DNA of 25,710 nt from JAGMES01 sp023128035 (lineage in GTDB: Bacteria; Bacillota; Halanaerobiia; DY22613): contig DAOVRZ010000090.1 of the NCBI GenBank assembly GCA_030627905.1, forward strand, positions 1-25,710, in the 5' to 3' direction. The translations under genes and the position numbers were made by a program. This document shows, piece after piece, positions 1 through 8,300 of the stretch. Every line of letters begins with the position of its first letter. The stretch's first letter is position 1. The notes beneath the pieces are model-generated. The model did not search any database and had not been told where the DNA came from. It saw only the letters and a program-made list of their open reading frames with translations.

Positions 1-94
1 AGGGGATAAATTCAAACACAGAAACGCTTTGTTTCTTTTTTTATTTGATTTTTTTGATCTTAATGAGAGTATTTTTTACCACAAAGAATCAACA

Positions 95-456
95 TATGGC
101 TTTTGAAGGCAAAAAAACGTTACTTTTTGTGGGCTAATCATATTGTAGCAATAAGTATTTTTTTTGCCCTGGCTCTCCGACAACAGTGTACAAATTTGAA
201 TACTATTTTATTAGATGATCCAGTACAGAGTATGGATGATATAAATATTATAGCCTTTATTGATGTTTTAAGAAGCTTTGTTGGTGAAGGGGTTATTAGT
301 AAGTTAAAGAAACAGATTATATTATCTACCCATGATGATAAAATTTATCGTTTGATGTCTAAGAAATTTAGATTTTTGAATGTAGTTTCATATAAATTTG
401 TGGATTATAATAGTCGAGGGCCAAAGTTTAAGACTTCTTTGAAAATTAGTGATTAA
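95..456 (+). pseudogene. 3'-end remnant of an SMC/AAA-like ATPase
   Basis: This is the C-terminal tail of an ABC/SMC-type ATPase of the kind found in DNA-repair and defence proteins. The frame from about 103 carries a Walker B stretch (TILLDDP), a D-loop (SMDD, in the common context DPVQSMDD) and an H-loop-like STHDD. The ABC signature expected just upstream survives only in another frame, as TLLFVG followed by a stop at about 95-138, so the gene is both frameshifted and interrupted. The whole N-terminal half, including Walker A, lies outside the window or is lost. The tail ends in a normal stop at 454-456, next to the left edge of an ISL3 remnant. It may be part of an eroded defence system; the exact family cannot be named from about 110 residues. 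Confidence 0.6.
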
Positions 457-459
457 TTA

Positions 460-486
460 AGCCTCTTCACTATATTGTGTGGATTT
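460..486 (+). mobile_element. Probable left end of an ISL3-family insertion sequence
   Basis: A GCCTCTTCAC...TGTGTGG stretch lies just after the stop of the ATPase remnant and about 90 bases before the transposase start. It looks like the terminal repeats I know from ISL3-family elements. No matching right end is visible, because the element is truncated near 1165. Identification of the end is by resemblance only. Confidence 0.4.
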
Positions 487-572
487 CTAGATATATTTGT
501 ATATAACCATTCGTTTTTATCTCTAATTATGGTATACTTTTCTATAGCATAACTAAAAGGGGTGTATCATCA

Positions 573-1165
573 ATGTTTAATAATTATGATTTGTTCACAC
601 AAGCCTTAGGTTTAAAGATCCATGGAAAGTAGATAAGGTTCAATTTGATCTGGAAAAGAGACAACTTGATATATATGTTTTACATAAACGCGGAAGCAAA
701 ATACCATGCCCGGATTGCAGGAAAAATTGTAGTATTCATGATACAAAAGAACGAACATGGAGGCATTTAAACTTTTTTCAATTTCATGCTTATATCCATT
801 GTAAAGTACCTAGAACAAAGTGTGAGAAGCATGGGGTATTACAAGTAGAGGTACCCTGGTCCATACCAGGGTCAGGTTTTACTTTGTTATTTGATGCCTT
901 TATTATGGAACTTGCCACTATTATGCCTATTAATTCAATTGCCAAACTAATTAGAAAACATGATACAAGGATATGGAGAGTAGTAAATCATTACGTGGAG
1001 GAAGCGAGAGAGAAAGAAGATTATAGTGAAGTAAAAAGTACTGGTATTGATGAAACTTCTAGTAAACGAGGTCATAACTATAGAACTGTTTTTGTTGATC
1101 TTGAAGAATCAAAAGTTCATCATAGTACCGTTGTAAGAACAAGTAGAGCAACCGCAAATGGGTGG
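573..1165 (+). pseudogene. ISL3-family transposase, frameshifted and truncated
   Basis: The ATG at 573 follows an AAAAGGGG ribosome-binding site and opens MFNNYDLFTQALGLK. The frame then stops at 630. Reading resumes one frame over from about 617 (DPWKVDKVQFDLEKR) if one A is restored to the AAA run at 613-616. The second frame contains the ISL3 zinc-finger region (CPDC at about 710, then CEKH at about 820). It also has the conserved GIDETSSKRGHNYRTVF segment at the start of the DDE catalytic core. Similarity stops at about 1120-1165, so most of the catalytic domain is missing. A full ISL3 transposase is about 400 residues and only about 195 remain. The element is dead. Confidence 0.8.
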
Positions 1166-1246
1166 GAAAAATTTTTCTTTTCCTTTTCGAACATATTCAA
1201 GTATAAAATTTGTAAAATGTGTTATACTAATCATTGAGTTTGAAGG

Positions 1247-1297
1247 TGAGGAAAAGTGTGGACCGGCCCAATCCGGTTTGCTTTTCCTCATTTTTTA
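1247..1297 (+). terminator. Strong Rho-independent-type hairpin
   Basis: TGAGGAAAAG (1247-1256) pairs perfectly with CTTTTCCTCA (1281-1290). Inside it, ACCGG (1262-1266) pairs with CCGGT (1273-1277) around a CCCAAT loop. Six Ts follow at 1291-1296. It sits downstream of the truncated ISL3 piece. The 3' arm and the T-rich tail recur in altered form at about 8868-8895. Confidence 0.7.
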
Positions 1298-1440
1298 TTT
1301 TGGGTAAGAAACTAATGATAGTAATTCAGGGATGAAGTGATTTTATATATTAAAAATTGATTTATTTGGGATAAGAAGGTTAAACAGGGATAAGTTATTT
1401 TGATTAAAAAGTGTGGATTTACGATGGGTTACTTTGAGTT

Positions 1441-1697
1441 TTAACATCATATGTGATGAATGGGGATACATTCCACTAGATAAAGAAGGTGCACAATTAC
1501 TATTTCAGGTTATTGCAGAGTGCTATGAAAGAAGAAGTTTAATAATCACTACAAACCTTGAATTTAGTAAGTGGGTCAACATATTTTATGATGAGAGAAT
1601 GACGAATGCAATAATTGATAGACTTATACATCATAGTAAACTTTTGATGTTTACTGGTGAGAGTTAGCGTTTAAAATACTCCTCCATTAAATGTTAA
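1441..1697 (+). pseudogene. istB: IS21-family istB (helper ATPase) C-terminal remnant
   Basis: The frame reads IICDEWGYIPLDKEGAQLL, the Walker B region and following helix of IstB. It continues through CYERRSLIITTNLEFSKW and IDRLIHHSKLLMFTGES, the typical IstB C-terminus. The N-terminal half with Walker A is absent. The frame hits TAG at 1665-1667 where IstB proteins have Tyr, then continues in frame as RLKYSSIKC to a natural-looking stop at 1695-1697. It is therefore both truncated and interrupted by a nonsense codon. The sequence immediately after (about 1715-1790, ending near TTGACATAAAGACA) looks like decayed IS21 terminal DNA. This fragment is absent from the other copy of the surrounding duplicated segment, so it marks an indel between the copies. 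Confidence 0.8.
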
Positions 1698-1804
1698 TTA
1701 TGTAAGTAGGGTTTAAGTGAGGGCGCTGGAAAAAAACTGTGCCACATGCGTGATTTTTTACTTGCCAAACTCAAATTATTGACATAAAGACAGAGTCGGA
1801 AGGG

Positions 1805-1999
1805 ATGTTTTCTCCAGATGTTAACTTAACACCAAAGGAATGGAGAGATATAAAAAATAAGATTTTGATAAAGCTAAAAAGTGTTAAACCATTTGATAGC
1901 TTAAGCTTAGATGATTTTATAGTTGCAAGCACTAGAAATGTTTTATCGAATGCAATTAGTAAATCACAATATCATTTTGGATATATAAAGAAGAAGTAA
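1805..1999 (+). CDS. Small unidentified ORF, possibly a gene fragment
   Basis: A 64-codon ORF, MFSPDVNLTPKEWRDI..., ending FGYIKKK. I do not recognise it. It is charged and helical in character with no signal peptide or membrane segment. A GGAAGGG stretch sits directly before the ATG, too close to be an ideal ribosome-binding site. The frame remains open upstream (DIKTESEG), so this may be the tail of a longer lost gene joined to the IS21 remnant. The whole neighbourhood is debris, so it is probably not functional. Confidence 0.3.
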   Translation: MFSPDVNLTPKEWRDIKNKILIKLKSVKPFDSLSLDDFIVASTRNVLSNAISKSQYHFGYIKKK

Positions 2000-2191
2000 T
2001 TAATAAAGATAAGTGGATAAAAAGTAGCTTTAATAAATGATACTCAGTAATGAAACTGTTTTACCTAGGCAATATAAATTGTTAAAAAACGGGAGAAGAG
2101 TATCCATAACTGGTCATATGCATTTAACCAAGTGGTAATATTATACGAGACTGTATATGAAAATTTTGGATAAAAATAAGTACCTTTTTCT

Positions 2192-2221
2192 TGACGAATC
2201 CGTAGTAGTTGTACTATACTA
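2192..2221 (+). promoter_or_regulatory. Sigma-A-type promoter with no intact gene behind it
   Basis: TTGACG (-35) and TATACT (-10) are separated by about 18 bases. The sequence downstream up to the palindrome at 2297-2329 has no coding frame. It is probably an orphan promoter from a lost gene or IS. Confidence 0.4.
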
Positions 2222-2296
2222 GATATATAGATGCAGATAGTGTCTATGTAATAAAATCAGGTTATTCTCTACCAATAAGTGAGAAACTGTAAAATT

Positions 2297-2329
2297 AACT
2301 AAGGTAAAGATTAAATCTTTACCTTAGTT
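2297..2329. terminator. Perfect 16-bp AT-rich palindrome, likely bidirectional terminator
   Basis: ACTAAGGTAAAGATT (2298-2312) and AATCTTTACCTTAGT (2314-2328) are perfect inverted repeats around a single A, extended by one more A-T pair. TTT follows. A second, slightly degraded copy lies at about 9105-9135 in the duplicated segment. The GC content is low for a strong terminator, so an operator role is possible. Confidence 0.5.
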
Positions 2330-2332
2330 TTA

Positions 2333-2455
2333 TTGCACTCTGGATATAGTAATATTCCAGATATAATCATAGTAGGATGTTGGGGTTATACCAGACGGAA
2401 ATTTTATGAAGCTTTGAGTGCAATATATCATAGAACTCATTTTATTTTAAGGTGA
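2333..2455 (+). pseudogene. IS66-family transposase (TnpC) internal fragment, copy 1
   Basis: The frame reads SGYSNIPDIIIVGCWGYTRR and then KFYEALSAI. This matches the IS66 TnpC core, where SGYNNIPD and GCWAHARRKFYEAL are highly conserved. Only about 40 residues of a roughly 500-residue protein remain. The conserved AHA has become GYT. Compare the better-preserved fragment at 9133-9270. Confidence 0.75.
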
Positions 2456-2553
2456 GGGCTATTTGACGCTTACAGATATATAAGTCTATTATAAGTTCCT
2501 AAATATATTGCAATATTAGTTTGATAAAGATATAATTATGTATGATAAACGTT

Positions 2554-2712
2554 AGTATAACTGGTCTTTGTAAAGTTGTAACCGTTGAAGGTGAAGATTG
2601 AATAAAGGAACAAGATTATTCTTTAAACTCTGGAAGATATGTTGGAGTAGTTATTGAGGATGCTGGATTAACAGAGGAAGAATTTGAAAGTAATTTTTTC
2701 AAAGAAAATTAG
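2554..2712 (+). pseudogene. hsdM: Type I restriction-modification methylase (hsdM) C-terminal remnant, copy 1
   Basis: The frame reads ITGLCKVVTVEGED, a stop, then IKEQDYSLNSGRYVGVVIED and GLTEEEFESNFFKEN. The pattern GLCKVATxE...YSLNPGRYVGV is characteristic of the HsdM C-terminus, after the N6-adenine methylase domain. The whole catalytic domain (NPPY motif) is absent. Compared with the second copy at 9299-9438, an extra A at about 2704-2708 shifts the frame and gives an early stop at 2710. Without it, the frame would run on as IDIEQVILQVKE and stop immediately before the sigma-like gene. Confidence 0.8.
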
Positions 2713-2752
2713 ATATAGAACAAGTGATACTACAAGTAAAGGAATGAAAATT

Positions 2753-5700
2753 ATGGACGAATATATTAAGGTGCCGAATTGGTTGAATTTAATTGAGCGA
2801 TTTGAAAGTGAGTATATTAATGATGTTCAAATTGATGATGGATTTATTGATATTGCATATTTATGGAGTTTTTATAAAAGTAATAGAAGTTTATTCAGAA
2901 CATTTGTCGATGAATTAGCTTTAAGAGGATTTGAATTTGTTTCAGAAAAAGCGAATAATATGTTACCAAAAACAAAATATAGAGGTTTTGAACCATATAT
3001 TTATATTTCTAAGAACGATAATATTCATAGAAATATTGATTTTGAGAAACTTGGAATTGCTGATTTTCTGATTAGATTCAAAGTTTCGAGTGACATGTTT
3101 TTCAACTATGTTCCAATAAGAGGATTTATATATTTAAATCCGAATCTTACAGAGGATATATGTTTACATGAATTTAAAAAAGCGGGATTTGATATAATCA
3201 CAAATTTTAAAGGTGCACATAAATTTTCTTTTGGCGAAATTGACATCAGAAAGAATAATGATTCAACTAATATGATGTTAGGCGAAATTGAAAATAAAAT
3301 ACTTGAAGTTAGAAATAATACTAAAATTGAATATATATTTAGGGATAATAGATTTAATAAATTTTTATCTTTATGTAAAAAAGCAGGTATTGATAATGTT
3401 TATGAAATTAAAAAGAATCATATTAATCAATATGTTAAAATGAAGAATTCACGAAGTAAGATTGCTGATGAGATACGAGAAAAAGTAGAACATTATCACA
3501 AGTATTTAGATAAATTTTGTAAAAAGAAAATTACTATTCGTGATCAGGTTTTAAAAATATATGGAGCAATAAATGTAAAAAAAATATTATCATCTTATGA
3601 AAAAATGTTTTTAGTGCTTAACATTGAAAAAATTATTGATCTAAATAATTTTGAATTTGGAGCTTTAATGGATAATGGATTTGATATGAAAGATATAATA
3701 GACATTCAAGATAAACTGATGGCATTAAAAACATTAGATGAAAAAATCGATGAAATAAAATTAGATCAGAGAAGTTATAAGTGCTTATATTATAGATATA
3801 ATGAAGGCCTAACATTCGACGAAATTAGGGAAAAAATAGGTGAGAATAGAGTAGTATCAAAACAAAGAATAAGACAAATAATTGAGAAAGCAGTAAGAAG
3901 AATAAATGTGAATCTAATCAATAGTGGCTTTTTAAAATACTTAAAAATTTTGACATCTAACGAAATTTGTATTTCATATTCAAAATTTAGTTCTTATATA
4001 AATGAAGAGCATGAATTCTTTTTGAGAATTTGTGAACAACAAAAATGTCTATTATTTGATTATTTTGAACCCTTAGAAGTATTTTTTATTTGTAAAGGTG
4101 AAGAATTCAGAAGAAATTTAGAAAAAATTATTACTGGAATGCCACAAGTGTTTAATTTAATTGATTATCTTGATATTTTTAGACAACTGTTTGAACAGTA
4201 TCAAATAGAAAATATTGATCTAGAAAAAATTGAAAATATGTTAGACAAATATGGGTTATCCAAGTATGGAGATTTTTTTTCAATAAAGAAGTTAACTTTA
4301 GTACAAATTTTAGAGATTATTTTTAAAAATTATATAACTGGACCACTTAAATTTGATGAGCAAGGCTATGAAAAATGTAAAAAAATATCTAAAGAAATTT
4401 TAAATTACCCAATTAATAGTAGTTTGAGGGCGTTAGATGGAAGATTGAGAGATGTTGAAAATGTTATTTTAGTAAATCCCAAAACGTTTCAACATATTAG
4501 TACAATAGAATATAGTATTGAATCATTAGAGCTTGCTCACAATCTAATAGAGAAACAAAGAGGAGAACGTGAAGAGATAAATATAGATGAGATTTTTAAT
4601 CCACTTAGAGATGAGTTGAAAAAAGGTGGAATATATTCGAAGTATGTATTATATTCTCTTATGCAAAAACATTATGAAGATGAATATGATATTGGTAAAG
4701 GAAGAACTTTGAATATTTATTTTAGTAAAGAAAAACAAAAAGTTACAATTACTGAGCAACTTGAAAAATATCTAGAATTACATGGAGGTATTGCTTCTAA
4801 AGAGAAAATACAGCAACATTTTAATTGGAATAGAAAAAGAGTAAACAATGCAGTGATTAATCAGCCAATTTTTGTATCCCTAGGTGAAACTATGATTAAA
4901 TTAGTTAAAAAGTTTGAAATAACGGAGATTCAAAAAAAACAACTTGATGATTTAGTAGAAAAAAAGTTGAGACAAGGGTATTTTACTACACCAAATATGT
5001 TAGATGATATGCGGTATGATTTGGAACTTAATAATATACTTTTAGCAAACGAGATAGATACGACAATACATTTATCACATTTTCTTAAAAATATCTACAA
5101 AAATCTAGTTGGACATAATCTTGTTTTATTTGATAGAAAACAAAAATATAGAACTGTTGAGGAAATTGTTATTGATAGGTTTACAGATAAGACAAGTAAA
5201 AGGGAAATAATAGAGTTTTACTTAAAATTTAGTTATCCGGAAACCTCTGCTCTAACTCAATTTTATAATTTACTTAAAAAGGAAATTTTTATAGAAATCT
5301 CTCACAATGAAGTAATATTAAAGAATAAAATGAATATTGAGGATAGAGTTGTACAAGCAGTTTTTAATTATATTCAGCCATATTTTGAAGGTAAAGAATA
5401 TTTATCATTAAATTCTTTGTATGGATATCAAAATAAATTACCAAAAATAAACTTTAAATGGAATCCATTTATTTTAAAATATGCATTAGAAAAATGTGGA
5501 TACAGAGCAATTAAAAAACTTTATAGTGATATTCGATTTGAGAAAATAATAATGGTAAGGTGTGATAGTGATATACAAACGTTTGAGGAATTGATTTATT
5601 ATATATTAGTTAATGAATATAAAGGAAATTGGCAGGAAACTAAATTTCATGAGTTTTTAGCAGAAAAGAAAGTTATTTCATTTATAGAAAGCAAATATAG

Positions 5701-5797
5701 TAAAAAACTACCATATGAAATTAGAAATTCAAAGCTATTAAAGATTAACGAAATTGGAAGAATTGAATTGGTAGGTGACAAAAATAAGGTTAAATGA
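2753..5797 (+). CDS. Large protein with sigma-70 region 4-like HTH; putative DNA-binding regulator or defence-linked protein
   Basis: This intact protein of about 1,014 residues is highly AT-rich and rich in Lys, Ile and Asn. The recognisable part is at residues about 337-385. LDQRSYKCLYYRYNEGLTF, EIREKIG, VSKQRIRQIIEKAVRRI follows sigma-70 region 4, the -35-binding HTH. Sigma regions 2 and 3 are not seen. Around residues 664-703 a winged-helix-like stretch (YLELHGGIASKEKI, then NRKRVNNAV) suggests further HTH repeats. No signal peptide, membrane segment or nuclease motif was found. I start it at ATG 2753, with AAAGGA about 10 bases upstream. ATG 2744 and a TTG at 2684 are in frame, but the latter lies inside the hsdM remnant. 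In the second copy the gene begins 5 bases after the hsdM stop, so the two were adjacent. Function is unknown; a role with type I R-M is inferred only. Confidence 0.75.
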   Translation: MDEYIKVPNWLNLIERFESEYINDVQIDDGFIDIAYLWSFYKSNRSLFRTFVDELALRGFEFVSEKANNMLPKTKYRGFEPYIYISKNDNIHRNIDFEKLGIADFLIRFKVSSDMFFNYVPIRGFIYLNPNLTEDICLHEFKKAGFDIITNFKGAHKFSFGEIDIRKNNDSTNMMLGEIENKILEVRNNTKIEYIFRDNRFNKFLSLCKKAGIDNVYEIKKNHINQYVKMKNSRSKIADEIREKVEHYHKYLDKFCKKKITIRDQVLKIYGAINVKKILSSYEKMFLVLNIEKIIDLNNFEFGALMDNGFDMKDIIDIQDKLMALKTLDEKIDEIKLDQRSYKCLYYRYNEGLTFDEIREKIGENRVVSKQRIRQIIEKAVRRINVNLINSGFLKYLKILTSNEICISYSKFSSYINEEHEFFLRICEQQKCLLFDYFEPLEVFFICKGEEFRRNLEKIITGMPQVFNLIDYLDIFRQLFEQYQIENIDLEKIENMLDKYGLSKYGDFFSIKKLTLVQILEIIFKNYITGPLKFDEQGYEKCKKISKEILNYPINSSLRALDGRLRDVENVILVNPKTFQHISTIEYSIESLELAHNLIEKQRGEREEINIDEIFNPLRDELKKGGIYSKYVLYSLMQKHYEDEYDIGKGRTLNIYFSKEKQKVTITEQLEKYLELHGGIASKEKIQQHFNWNRKRVNNAVINQPIFVSLGETMIKLVKKFEITEIQKKQLDDLVEKKLRQGYFTTPNMLDDMRYDLELNNILLANEIDTTIHLSHFLKNIYKNLVGHNLVLFDRKQKYRTVEEIVIDRFTDKTSKREIIEFYLKFSYPETSALTQFYNLLKKEIFIEISHNEVILKNKMNIEDRVVQAVFNYIQPYFEGKEYLSLNSLYGYQNKLPKINFKWNPFILKYALEKCGYRAIKKLYSDIRFEKIIMVRCDSDIQTFEELIYYILVNEYKGNWQETKFHEFLAEKKVISFIESKYSKKLPYEIRNSKLLKINEIGRIELVGDKNKVK

Positions 5798-5815
5798 GGA
5801 TTGTAGGAATGAATA

Positions 5816-5980
5816 ATGATTAAAAAGATGTTTACTAAAGGAGAAATAGAATTTTTTTCACAAATAAGTATGTGAAAAATGTTAGTGGTAAGGTGAGTTG
5901 TTAGATGAAGAAGGTCAAGATGTTATTTGGAAATTGCCACAAAATCGCCACATTTATACCACATTGCATACAAAAAAATA
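5816..5980 (+). pseudogene. Frameshifted 5' fragment of an unknown gene
   Basis: ATG 5816 opens MIKKMFTKGEIEFFSQISM and stops at 5873. One frame over, the poly-T tract leads into FFTNKYVKNVSGKVSC, then another shift gives LDEEGQDVIWKLPQN running on to about 5980. Read together, these look like one decayed protein start of about 50 residues. It began just after the sigma-like gene, possibly in the same operon. I do not recognise the family. The end overlaps the operator at 5936-5963. Confidence 0.35.
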
Positions 5981-5989
5981 TGGTAAGAT
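5936..5989 (+). promoter_or_regulatory. Periodic operator and promoter of the response-regulator gene
   Basis: Three direct repeats with exact 11-bp period are visible: GCCACA (5936-5941), GCCACA (5947-5952) and ACCACA (5958-5963). A -10-like TAAGAT lies at 5984-5989, 26 bases from the start of the third repeat. Direct repeats one helical turn apart, overlapping a weak -35, are the usual binding pattern of OmpR/PhoB-family regulators. That implies autoregulation by the gene just downstream. The same arrangement is found at 8085-8138. Confidence 0.6.
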
Positions 5990-6026
5990 TTGATTTTAGG
6001 AAGGAGAGATTTTTATTAAAGGAAAC

Positions 6027-6674
6027 TTGATTTATATTGCGGATTATGATAAAAATGTTTGTGACTTATTGAAAAGTCAATTTGTAAGCGAGAATTACTC
6101 AGTTGAAGCATTTTATGATGCCAACAGCTTGTTAGTGAAATTTTCACAAGAGCCATGCGATCTTGTTATTACAGGTATCATGATGCCTAACATATCAGGT
6201 TATGAGTTGTGTAGAGAGATTAGAAAAGTTAGTGACATACCAATTATTATGATTTCGGCAAAAGATGAAGAAATTGATAGAATTCTTGGTTTAGAGCTTG
6301 GGAGTGATGATTATATTTCCAAGCCTTTTAGTCTGAGAGAAATATCCTTAAAAGTTAGAAACATGTTGCGTAGAGCAAAGAATAGTTCTATATCAAATAC
6401 GGAAAAAAGGTTGATTTCTAAAGACCTTGAGATCATAAAAGCAAACAGAATGATTCTTATACATGGAGAAGAGTTCAAAACAACTACAAAAGAATACGAT
6501 TTACTTGAATTATTAATTGAGAATAAGAACCAGGCTTTTTCTAGAGAAATGATTGTTAAAAAAGTGTGGCGCTATGATTATTTTGGGGACACAAGGCAAG
6601 TTGATCACCTTATAAAAAGATCAAGGAAGAAAATGCTTTTAGCAGAAGCAGAATGTAAAATTGAGACCATATGA
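6027..6674 (+). CDS. OmpR/PhoB-family response regulator, last nine residues lost
   Basis: DNA-binding response regulator with an N-terminal receiver domain. It has Asp in DLVITGIMMP as the likely phosphorylation region, though TG replaces the usual D in DxMMP. The conserved Lys is in DDYISKPFS. A C-terminal winged helix follows (TTKEYDLLELLIENKNQAFSR, VDHLIKRSRKK). The family ends RGYGYK; here the frame stops at TGA after KIETI and then continues in frame as GYGYKVSD to TAG at 6700-6702. An Arg codon has therefore become a stop and part of the DNA-contacting wing is missing. The start is uncertain. AAGGAG at 6001-6006 is ideally spaced for codon 6015, now ATT (KGNLIYIADYD), and may have been ATG. 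TTG 6027 is the first conventional start. It is paired with the kinase at 6703. Confidence 0.8.
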   Translation: MIYIADYDKNVCDLLKSQFVSENYSVEAFYDANSLLVKFSQEPCDLVITGIMMPNISGYELCREIRKVSDIPIIMISAKDEEIDRILGLELGSDDYISKPFSLREISLKVRNMLRRAKNSSISNTEKRLISKDLEIIKANRMILIHGEEFKTTTKEYDLLELLIENKNQAFSREMIVKKVWRYDYFGDTRQVDHLIKRSRKKMLLAEAECKIETI

Positions 6675-6702
6675 GGATATGGTTATAAGGTGAGTGATTA
6701 GT

Positions 6703-8074
6703 ATGAAAATCGGAAGAAAACTAATGTTATCAAATTTTCTAATTACTTCTATTGCTATGATTATACTATCTTTTATCATCTCGACGATTGTAAGTGATTA
6801 TATTGAGGATGGCATTGCAAGGGAAATTATTGAGGACAATAGGAATTTAGTAGAAATGCTTTCATCAAGAAGGTTTTTAAAATATGAAATTGGTAATATT
6901 TCAGTAGACCTAGATTATTTAAGGAGAATTCAAGATTTGCCAGTGATGACTGTTGTTTTTGATATGAGTAAAAATCCGAAACTGATCAATATCTCAACAA
7001 GAATTTCAAAAGAAATCTTATCTGATAATGAACTTGAAAATATGTATAGCCAAAGCACAGGGCAAGTTTATGATATTAAAATTATGAACAAGTCTTTTCT
7101 AGCGTATAATGAATCAGTTCAAGTGAGCCTAGAAGGAGTGGAGTTTACTTTTTTAGTTTCAACTTTAATATCCAATGAAAATGTTAAAACTATTGTAAAT
7201 CAAATCGTTTATGTTTTGATTATTGCCATTGCAATTATTAGTATTTTAATAGTACTAATAAACAGGTCTTCTGAGCGAATGATAACTTGTCCAATAGATA
7301 TACTAGTTAAGACAACAGAAAATTTTGCGTTAAAGCACTTTGATGACAAAGCCGTTTTGCATACTGGTGATGAATTCGAAATATTAGCTACTGCAATTAA
7401 TAACATGGCTGAAAGCTTGAAAAAACAAGATGTTGAGCAAAAAAGTTTTATGAAAATATTTCACACGAATTAAAAACGCCTTTAACTGTCATTAGTGGAT
7501 ATGCACAAGGAATTAAAAACAATATTATTACGGATAATGTTAAGGCTTTTGATATTATCATAGATGAATGTAATCGCTTAAAAAAGCAACTTGAGAATAT
7601 CATTTACTTGAGCAAACTAGACACAGTTAAAGAATCTTTTAAATTTCAACAAGTCAGTATTAATGAAATTATTACTAATGCTCTTAATAAACTCGATAGT
7701 CTTATCATCATTAATGATATTGATATTTTTTTGAATCAGTAGAGGATTTTTATCTATATGTAGATGAAGAAAAAGTTACTAGAGCATTTATTAATATTTT
7801 ATCAAATTGTATCAAATACACGAAAGATTCCATTTGTATCAATATTGAAGAACTAGGAAAATGCATAAAAGTCGAAGTATCAGATAATGGGAATGGTTTT
7901 AGTGAATTATTATTGGAAGATCCATTTAGTCGGGTGGTAATTGGTGAAAAAGATGGATCAGGAATTGGATTATCAATTATTAAAAAAGTCATCGATGGAC
8001 ATAACGGAAAGATTACTTTGCGAAACAAGGTAGAAGGTGGCGCAATCTTTATTATTCAACTTCCAAGTGAGTGA
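6703..8074 (+). pseudogene. Membrane sensor histidine kinase, two frameshifts
   Basis: Partner kinase of the upstream regulator. The ATG at 6703 follows AAGGTGAG and touches the regulator's original stop. The first segment has a membrane helix (about residues 7-29), an extracytoplasmic sensor domain, a second helix (about 166-188) and a HAMP-like linker. The frame breaks at 7450-7456, where one T is missing. It resumes as ENISHELKTPLTVISGYAQG, the HisKA box with the phospho-accepting His. It breaks again in the T7 run at about 7724-7730. The third segment holds the ATPase domain: N box FINILSNCIKYT, G1 DNGNG, G2 GSGIGLSII, ending IIQLPSE at 8074. All kinase motifs survive and only two single-T deletions inactivate it. 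These could be slippage, very recent decay, or sequencing errors. Confidence 0.85.
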
Positions 8075-8084
8075 TTTTAATGAT

Positions 8085-8138
8085 GCCATAAACATGCCAC
8101 ATTTTGAACACTTTTAGTACCAATGTGTTTGCTACAAT
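8085..8138 (+). promoter_or_regulatory. Second copy of the periodic operator, with promoter
   Basis: GCCATA (8085-8090) and GCCACA (8096-8101) are 11 bases apart. A weak third element, AACACT, lies at 8107-8112. A -10 box TACAAT lies at 8133-8138, 26 bases from the start of the third repeat, identical spacing to the regulator promoter at 5936-5989. It drives the small exported-peptide gene at 8188 and marks it as a likely target of the two-component system. Confidence 0.6.
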
Positions 8139-8187
8139 TATTGTACATCAGCAGTGGTTGATGAATACAAATATGAGGGTGATATTA

Positions 8188-8265
8188 ATGAAGAAAGTAT
8201 TAACTTTGGGATTGGCTATGATGCTTGTCGAAGAAAGAATTGTAGCTCAAGCAGAAGAAGATTAA
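8188..8265 (+). CDS. Truncated signal-peptide gene, target of the two-component promoter
   Basis: ATG 8188 follows a GAGGGTGA ribosome-binding site. The 25-codon frame starts MKKVLTLGLAMMLV, a clear Sec signal-peptide beginning (positive N-terminus, hydrophobic core). It then passes abruptly into charged EERIVAQAEED and stops. This looks like the 5' end of a secreted-protein gene whose body was deleted. What follows from about 8290 belongs to an unrelated ATPase remnant. The original product cannot be told. Confidence 0.45.
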   Translation: MKKVLTLGLAMMLVEERIVAQAEED

Positions 8266-8300
8266 TAATTTAATGAATGGCTGTATATCATCTAGGTTGA

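Larger units (their letters stand above)
1276..2840 (+). repeat. Copy 1 of a duplicated IS66 / hsdM / sigma-like 5' cassette
   Basis: Blocks of this interval recur in the same order at 8868-9566. They are a T-rich tail near 1276, an AGTTTTAACA block near 1440, a segment from about 2250 with the TTACCTTAG palindrome, an IS66 transposase fragment, an hsdM tail and the first codons of the sigma-like gene. Copy 1 has about 800 extra bases (1444-2245) containing the istB piece. Copy 1 lacks 15 bases that copy 2 has near 9511. The copies differ by scattered substitutions, so the duplication is old. Confidence 0.75.

Noticed and set aside
1109..1291. Minus-strand frame over the ISL3 end and hairpin
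   Set aside because: It crosses the truncated transposase and a terminator hairpin and resembles no protein.
3633..3815. Minus-strand frame inside the sigma-like gene
   Set aside because: It is opposite a well-supported coding region, has no ribosome-binding site, and its composition is the mirror of AT-rich plus-strand codons.
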